From assembly GCA_024760905.1 (NCBI GenBank), contig CM045733.1:37361001-37425000 (forward strand): a stretch of DNA of 64,000 bases, written 5' to 3'. Origin of the DNA: Plotosus lineatus. Its lineage: Eukaryota > Chordata > Actinopteri > Siluriformes > Plotosidae. A program made the translations under genes and the position numbers. The number at the start of each line of letters is the position of its first letter. Position 1 is the first letter of the stretch. The notes below the pieces were generated by a model that had not been told where the DNA came from, did no database searches, and worked only from the letters and a program-made list of their open reading frames with translations. This document shows, in pieces, positions 57,809-64,000 of this stretch.

Positions 57809-58060
57809 AGGGGTCGGCAACCTTTGCCATTCAAAGAGCCATTTGGACCCATTTTCCAAATTAAAGAAAACACTGGGAGCCACAAATCCTTTTTTGACAT
57901 TTAAAATAAAATTTTCCCCTTTTTCCTTCATGCTAATATAAAAACAATGTGTGGCACTGATTTAAATTATTTCAGAGACAATTAAATTACAATTCTGCTT
58001 GCAACAAACACATTTAGATAAAGAAAAAGACGAATAAAAATTCCCAATGTCTATTTGAGG
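57809..58060 (+). mobile_element. hAT element 5' end
   Basis: CAGGGGTCGGCAACCTTTGC then ATTCAAAGAGCCATTTGGAC and ACTGGGAGCCACAAATCC, a standard hAT 5' terminus. The 3' end was not found. Confidence 0.6.
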
Positions 58061-58066
58061 CCTGAG

Positions 58067-58240
58067 GCAGTGGTAGCCTGGTGGTAAAGTGCCCCACTCT
58101 CCACGGATTGTCACTGTCCCCCTAGTGCAGCTCACTGAGTTATCAAAGGCTGGCCATGTCTCACACTGTCAATGGTGCGAGGCTGGAAAAGAACCTTTGC
58201 TGACTTTCAACAAGAGGATCTGCATAGCCATCAGCTGATG
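58067..58240 (+). mobile_element. SINE, 3'-truncated and diverged
   Basis: GAGGCAGTGGTAGCCTGGTG, CCACTCTCCACGGATTGTCA and GAGTTATCAAAGGCTGGCCA match the family at 57113 up to CATAGCCATCAGC. The tail is replaced by unrelated sequence. Confidence 0.7.
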
Positions 58241-58486
58241 GCCTGGAGAGCTGTCCAGGGTGTACTCTGCTCTCGCCCGGAGTCGGCTGGGATGGGCGCC
58301 AGCCTCCCCGCAACCCTAATTAGAATTAAGAGGTTCAGAAAATGAATGTGTTTGAGTCCTTCTTGTATTTCTATTAAAAAAAAAAAAAAAGAATATCGAT
58401 CCCACGAAGCGAGGGACGGGGTGCAGCCAGACGAGTTCACGGGTTGGGCAGACTAAGCATCACTCCCTTTGTGGGATTTTCTTTTT

Positions 58487-58545
58487 CTTTATTCATTATA
58501 AACCACTTCTGGAACGGATTAATTCCGTAAGGTGAGGTACCACTG
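58487..58545. repeat. Solo end of a CAGTGGTA MITE
   Basis: TTCTGGAACGGATTAATTCC then GTAAGGTGAGGTACCACTG, followed by TA. Only this end is present. Confidence 0.65.
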
Positions 58546-58631
58546 TAAAATCATTAAAAACAAACTTCGTAATTCTCATTTATAACGTGAAGGAGGGGGA
58601 AAAAAAAAAAAAAAAAAAAAAAAAAGATGTA

Positions 58632-58940
58632 CAGACGCTCCCTGACTTACGTTCATCTGTTTTTTGGGGGGGTTTTCTTCATCCAACCCCGTTACTTTTT
58701 TCTGGTGCTTAAGCAGGTGTTTGAGTGACATCATAGAACTTAACTGGTAATTAAAACACACTAAAAAAGGCTCATTGCCAACTTGTGCGTGAATGGGGAA
58801 AAAGGGGTGTTACATCACCTCAACCAATCAGCAGGAAGGAGAGCAGCCATTGGCTGAATTTGAATCACGTGTGAGCTGCTCGGCAGTCTGTGAATACTCA
58901 AACCGCAAATGCAAAACTGCGAATAGTCAAGGGACGACTG
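58632..58940. mobile_element. TA-flanked MITE, complete short copy
   Basis: Ends CAGACGCTCCCTGACTTACG and ATAGTCAAGGGACGACTG, with TA on each side (58630-58631, 58941-58942). Its right half, with AACCAATCAGCAGGAAGGAG and TTGGCTGAATTTGAATCACG, is shared with 1090-2031. A poly-A run precedes it at 58602-58625. Confidence 0.75.
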
Positions 58941-58942
58941 TA

Positions 58943-58966
58943 TGCCAATTTTTTGAGAAGGACCTG
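58943..58966. repeat. Solo Tc1 terminus
   Basis: GCCAATTTTTTGAGAAGGAC then CTG is the outer end of the CTAGTCCTTCTC Tc1 family without the rest of the element. It borders a GT/TA microsatellite at 58967-59003. Confidence 0.6.
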
Positions 58967-59604
58967 TGTGTGTATGTGTATATTATATATATATATATAT
59001 ATAAAAACGGTGGAGCTCTCTCAAGCCAGTGTAATGGGATCTGGAACGCATATTCCCAGTCTATTCCCATAGTCCCAGTCTGTTGTGATAAGCATCTTGA
59101 GCAGCAAGTGCTTAAACATGATCATTTATATTTTGGAATGATAATATATTTTTATCATGGGTGTGTTAGATGGAAAGAGGCATGTTGCATTTCAGAAATA
59201 TGGGAGATGATTTTTTGCTTTTGAAAGTGAAATTGAAAACAGCTGGCTTAATTTGAAAGAATTTAAAATAAATAAATAAGTAAGTAAATAAATAAAAATG
59301 TGTTGATTTTGATCAAAAAAAAAAAAAAAAAGTACCAATGGGACATTAACCGTGTCATGGTTGATTTTCGCAACAACTCTAAACTTGCACTTTACAAATT
59401 TCACTTGCATTGTGCATCAATGAATGATAATGGGAACCACAAACACATCTCAGGAATTTTTATTTTTCTAAAAGAAGGATATTCTTTTCCAGGAGAGAAA
59501 AGAAGTGTATGTATCTAGTACCTTTTGAGTTACAGTTGTCTAAAACTAGTACAAATAAAAAATTACATTTTTTAGGTCTAAGGTCATTTTTAAAACCTCA
59601 CAGT
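58967..59604. other. No gene seen
   Basis: A GT/TA microsatellite (58967-59003), an (AAAT)n tract (59265-59297) and a poly-A (59316-59331). The short open frames here are not convincing. Confidence 0.4.
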
Positions 59605-60152
59605 TGCTTGAGTACTTTGGCTCAACAATCCAGAGCAATGGAGAGTGTGGAAAGAGGTGAAGAAGCGTGTGCATAGGAGAGTGTCAGATAGAATGAAGGG
59701 AAAAGTGTACAAGACGGTGATGAGGCCAGCGATGTTGTATGGTTTAGAAACAGTGGCCCTGGGGAAAAGACAGGAGGCTGAGCTGGAGGCAGCAGAGATG
59801 AAAATGTTGAGGTTCTCTTTGGGAGTAACGAGGATGGATAGGATCAGGAATGAGCACATCAGAGGGGCAGCACATGTAAGAGGTATTGGAGACAAAGTCA
59901 GAGAGGCTAGATTGAGATGGTTTGGACATGTACAGAGGCGGGATAGTGAGTATATTGGTAGTAGGATGCTGAGGTTGGAACTACCAGGCAGAAGGCCCAG
60001 AGGAAGACCAGAGAGAAGACTTATGGATGTGGTGAAGGAGGACATGGAGGTAGTTGGAGTAAGAGTAGAAGATACAGAGGATAGGGTGAGATGGAAGCAG
60101 ATCATTTGCTGTGGCGACCCCTGAAGGGAACAGCCGAAAGGAAAAGAAGACA
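59605..60152 (+). mobile_element. 5'-truncated RTE LINE, 3' end
   Basis: The open frame 59645-60124 reads RMKGKVYKTVMRPAMLYGLE, EMKMLRFSLGVTRMDRIRNE, GHVQRRDSEYIGSRMLRLEL and GRRPRGRPERRLMDVVKEDM, ending ICCGDP. This is the same C-terminal domain as the LINE at 8001-12497, in opposite orientation. The 3' end GTGGCGACCCCTGAAGGGAA then CAGCCGAAAGGAAAAGAAG closes it. A deletion near 59660-59670 joins KKRV to HRRVSDRM. Confidence 0.85.
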
Positions 60153-60601
60153 ATTGCATTATAATTGTATTCACACATGTTTTCGCCATGGTGTAACTGC
60201 TTGTACAAAGTTTGATGACAAACCGTTCAAAACCTTTTGAAAGATTACATAGTGAAAAACTAAAATTTTGATGTTTGAGTAGAAATAAACAAAGCTAAAA
60301 ATTATTTTGCAACAGGTTATAGTACGGTAATTTGATTTTTTTTTTTTTTTTTTTGGACTATGACGACATCCAAGTTAGACTTTTTGACAAATCACAAAGT
60401 TAGTTTATATCAACAGACTCTCTAAATTTTTTCTTGAAGTGGCTTAATACTTGTCCACATGGTAAAATCAGACGATGACTGAAGACAAGACACAATAACT
60501 CAAAAACCCCTCGAGTGTTGTTGATGATGATGATATTTCACCCACTGTATGCCTGTCCCCTAAGAAACTAAATTTGACAATATAAATAGAATCCCTTGAA
60601 C

Positions 60602-61262
60602 CAGGGGTCAGGAACCTATGGCTTGCGAGCGAGATATGGGTCTTTTGATGACTGCATCTGGCTCTCAGATCAATCAGGTGGCCTTTCTTAACAGAATAAC
60701 GAATACATAATTTCACTGTCATTTAAATGAAAATACAAAAAAAAGCCATCAAATGAAACCAAAACAGATGAATAAATCTCACGCATTTAAATTTATTTTC
60801 ACTGCCACGTCACGGTGGCGCGCAACGGAGAGTCAATCCTTTCTGAACGCTGGTATACAGGCGGGTCCAACACCTTCAAACTCTAATTTTATTGGATTAT
60901 AACAACAGCCACAGACTGCGCATGTTGTTTTTGAGTAAAGAGGTAAATTTCCCTCGTTTTCGATCAGCTCATTTGCATGAAGCCAAGCACAGCTGGCACG
61001 CAAACACAAATGGACAGACATGGAAAAATTTCAACTCGCAGACCAGCTGACGCGCTTCCTGTCACATACCAAACACTGCAGCGTGTGAGTCTTGCCATAT
61101 TGACCATGTTTGGCATGCGAGCAGTCCTTCTCACCTGAAAACATCAAAACCAACCTGCAGTCACGTTTAACAGATGGAAGCCTAAAATCTGCATGAAGCT
61201 GAACCTCACCACGTATCAACCAGACTACAAAGCCATCAGCAAAACCATGTAGCACCACAAGT
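60602..61262 (+). mobile_element. hAT element relic with transposase C-terminus
   Basis: 5' end CAGGGGTCAGGAACCTATGG and GACTGCATCTGGCTCTCAGA. After an internal deletion, 61140-61262 reads NIKTNLQSRLTDGSL and MKLNLTTYQPDYKAISKTM, the C-terminal dimerisation region of ZBED/FAM200-type hAT transposases. No 3' terminus is clear. Confidence 0.7.
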
Positions 61263-61399
61263 TATATAGTAAGAGGTGCTTTTCTTAGTAATAAATAACT
61301 TAATTCTGACAATGTCATTTAAAATAAATTCAGTCTTATTATAATCTCAAATTGTTGGTCTTCTTTTACAATTTAGTTGTATTAAGTATTTTATACATA

Positions 61400-61704
61400 C
61401 AGACGCTCTCCGGTTTACGTTTTTAATTGGTTCCAGACGGCCGAACGCAAGTTGAAAGTGAACGCAAGTTGTTACAGTGACATATGACGCTCATACTGTA
61501 CTATACATCCATAAATACCATTACCTATCTCATAAAACACCCCTAAATCAATTATTATAAACATAACATTGTAAAATAAGATCAAATATATCATTAATAT
61601 AAACATTAACTTCAAATAAGTCACTTATTTATACCAAGGCACTTTACATGAAGCTGAAAACAGCCAATCAACGCTTACAATATGTGAAGTGCTCAATACC
61701 GAAA
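61400..61704. mobile_element. CAGACGCTC-type MITE, cut by the X-derived minisatellite
   Basis: CAGACGCTCTCCGGTTTACG after TA, then CGAACGCAAGTTGAAAGTGA and a tail with CCAATCAACGC. The right end is missing where the tandem array begins. Confidence 0.55.
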
Positions 61705-63556
61705 GTAGTGTACTTGCAAAAGTAGTGTACTTGCAAAAGTAGTGTACTTGCAAAAGTAGTGTACTTGCAAAAGTAGTGTACTTGCAAAAGTAGTGTACTT
61801 GCAAAAGTAGTGTACTTGCAAAAGTAGTGTACTTGCAAAAGTAGTGTACTTGCAAAAGTAGTGTACTTGCAAAAGTAGTGTACTTGCAAAAGTACTTGCA
61901 AAAGTACTTGCAAAAGTACTTGCAAAAGTACTTGCAAAAGTACTTGCAAAAGTACTTGCAAAAGTACTTGCAAAAGTACTTGCAAAAGTACTTGCAAAAG
62001 TACTTGCAAAAGTAGTGTACTTGCAAAAGTAGTGTACTTGCAAAAGTAGTGTACTTGCAAAAGTAGTGTACTTGCAAAAGTAGTGTACTTGCAAAAGTAG
62101 TGTACTTGCAAAGTAGTGTACTTGCAAAGTAGTGTACTTGCAAAAGTAGTGTACTTGCAAAAGTAGTGTACTTGCAAAAGTAGTGTACTTGCAAAAGTAG
62201 TGTACTTGCAAAAGTAGTGTACTTACCAAAAGTAGTGTACTTGCAAAAGTAGTGTACTTGCAAAAGTAGTGTACTTACCAAAAGTAGTGTACTTGCAAAA
62301 GTAGTGTACTTGCAAAGTAGTGTACTTGCAAAAGTAGTGTACTTGCAAAAGTAGTGTACTTGCAAAAGTAGTGTACTTGCAAAAGTAGTGTACTTGCAAA
62401 AGTAGTGTACTTGCAAAGTAGTGTACTTACAAAAGTAGTGTACTTGCAAAAGTAGTGTACTTGCAAAAGTAGTGTACTTGCAAAAGTAGTGTACTTGCAA
62501 AAGTAGTGTACTTGCAAAGTAGTGTACTTGCAAAAGTAGTGTACTTGCAAAAGTAGTGTACTTGCAAAGTAGTGTACTTGCAAAAGTAGTGTACTTACCA
62601 AAAGTAGTGTACTTGGTAAAAGTAGTGTACTTGCAAAAGTACTTGCAAAAGTACTTGCAAAAGTACTTGCAAAAGTACTTGCAAAAGTACTTGCAAAAGT
62701 ACTTGCAAAAGTAGTGTACTTGCAAAAGTAGTGTACTTGCAAAAGTAGTGTACTTGCAAAAGTAGTGTACTTGCAAAAGTAGTGTACTTGCAAAAGTAGT
62801 GTACTTGCAAAAGTAGTGTACTTGCAAAAGTAGTGTACTTGCAAAAGTAGTGTACTTACCAAAAGTAGTGTACTTGCAAAAGTAGTGTACTTGCAAAAGT
62901 AGTGTACTTGCAAAGTAGTGTACTTGCAAAAGTAGTGTACTTGCAAAAGTAGTGTACTTGCAAAGTAGTGTACTTGCAAAAGTAGTGTACTTGCAAAGTA
63001 GTGTACTTGCAAAGTAGTGTACTTGCAAAAGTAGTGTACTTGCAAAAGTAGTGTACTTGCAAAAAGTAGTGTACTTGCAAAAGTAGTGTACTTACAAAAG
63101 TAGTGTACTTGCAAAAGTAGTGTACTTACCAAAAGTAGTGTACTTGCAAAAGTAGTGTACTTGCAAAAGTAGTGTACTTGCAAAGTAGTGTACTTACAAA
63201 AGTAGTGTACTTGCAAAAGTAGTGTACTTGCAAAAGTAGTGTACTTGCAAAAAGTAGTGTACTTGCAAAAGTAGTGTACTTGCAAAAGTAGTGTACTTGC
63301 AAAGTAGTGTACTTGCAAAAGTAGTGTACTTGCAAAAGTAGTGTACTTGCAAAAGTAGTGTACTTGCAAAAGTAGTGTACTTGCAAAAGTAGTGTACTTG
63401 CAAAAGTAGTGTACTTGCAAAAGTAGTGTACTTGCAAAAGTAGTGTACTTGCAAAAGTAGTGTACTTGCAAAAGTAGTGTACTTGCAAAAGTAGTGTACT
63501 TGCAAAAGTAGTGTACTTGCAAAAGTAGTGTACTTGCAAAAGTAGTGTACTTGCTG
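61705..63556. repeat. Expanded minisatellite, 17-bp and 12-bp units, inside repeat X
   Basis: Tandem copies of GTGTACTTGCAAAAGTA (17 bp), with 16-bp variants lacking one A and rarer TTACCAAAAG variants. In two blocks (about 61880-62012 and 62628-62710) the unit shortens to 12 bp, ACTTGCAAAAGT, which is the 17-mer without AGTGT. Roughly 110 units span 1.85 kb. The unit has no stop on minus in any frame, so long open frames there are artefacts of the repeat. Confidence 0.97.
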
Positions 63557-64000
63557 TGGGTTATACAGACTTCCGTTCTTTCAAGTGCACAAGGGTGCTG
63601 TTGAACTCGTTTAGAACACAGCCTGCCATGTGAATCCCAGCAAAGTGGAGAGTTCTTTCTTTTGTGTAAGTAAACTTTATTCAAGAGATGCATACAAAGA
63701 ACAAGTACAAATCTTAATGAATATTAATATAAAATAAGTATATACTCTTAGGATTCTGCTAAAAGATAATAAATATCTGTAATTGTTCTGTAATTTGTGT
63801 TTTCATTCACTTTACAACTGTCTCTGCTTATCCAAGTATGCATGGTAGATTGTGCCAATCTCAGAAGATAGTTAATTCATCTCTGTGTATGAGACTTGCA
63901 CCCATGCTAGTAGGATTACGCTTCTGACCAACCATATTTGCTTAGGGTTACAAAACTCCGCAAAACAGTGTAAACACAAAGATCGCAGAGACGACGTCTT
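63557..64000 (-). mobile_element. Repeat X, copy C, runs off right edge
   Basis: TGGGTTATACAGACTTCCGT, CAAGTGCACAAGGGTGCTG, AACTTTATTCAAGAGATGCA, CTCTTAGGATTCTGCTAAAA and CTTCTGACCAACCATATTTG, ending at the window edge in GACGACGTCTT. Read on minus it matches copy A outer part and copy B. The minisatellite at 61705-63556 is its inner end. Confidence 0.85.

Noticed and set aside
61625..63693. Very long minus-strand open frames (over 460 codons) with QVHYFCKYTTFAS-type repeats
   Set aside because: They come from a 17/12-bp tandem repeat that lacks stops in all minus frames. The peptide is the same phrase in three frames, with no start context or conserved domain.

Overview
This is vertebrate nuclear DNA, almost certainly from a teleost fish. 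Introns are long and repeat-filled. There are GT-AG exons of a conserved vertebrate gene, many Tc1/mariner, pogo/Tigger-like, hAT and PIF-like DNA elements, RTE- and L2-type LINEs, tRNA-derived SINEs, and abundant (CA)n, (GA)n and (TA)n microsatellites. Some interspersed repeats resemble ones I associate with catfish and other otophysan genomes, but that placement is tentative. No bacterial genes, operons, CRISPR arrays or stable RNA genes were seen.

The one host gene recognised is phtf2, on the minus strand from 35,946 off the left edge. Eight exons (45+57+70+159+166+162+199+146 coding bases) join in perfect phase, with consensus splice sites and no stops. They encode about the N-terminal 334 residues: the start, two membrane segments and the serine-rich middle. 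A possible 12-base microexon lies at 28,238-28,249, and a 9-codon upstream ORF ends directly against the start codon. The rest of the gene is beyond position 1.

The introns and upstream flank are a layered record of transposition. At 7.3-12.6 kb a TA-flanked MITE holds an RTE LINE with a 13-bp target duplication, which itself holds a Tc1 element. At 13.2-18.6 kb are two hAT relics, a second Tc1 and an LTR-like block. At 22.5-26.8 kb a pogo-type element contains a hAT MITE and a Tigger-like MITE, and a third Tc1 abuts its right end. At 29.5-34.9 kb are a foldback MITE, two more Tc1-type relics and a SINE. At 37-42 kb are several TA-flanked MITEs, a fourth Tc1 copy and a rearranged inverted pair of Tigger-like elements. 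At 44-54 kb are a BEL/Pao integrase relic, two SINEs and a nearly full-length L2-type LINE. At 56-60 kb are SINEs (one with a nested MITE) and a second RTE fragment. From 61.7 to 63.6 kb a 12/17-bp minisatellite has expanded inside a dispersed repeat, here called X.

No new protein-coding system was found. The most interesting observations concern element evolution. Four Tc1 copies share one coding deletion, and two of them also share a 35-bp micro-inversion. A SINE body is built from both ends of an RTE LINE. The X-derived minisatellite can be compared with unexpanded X copies elsewhere in the window.
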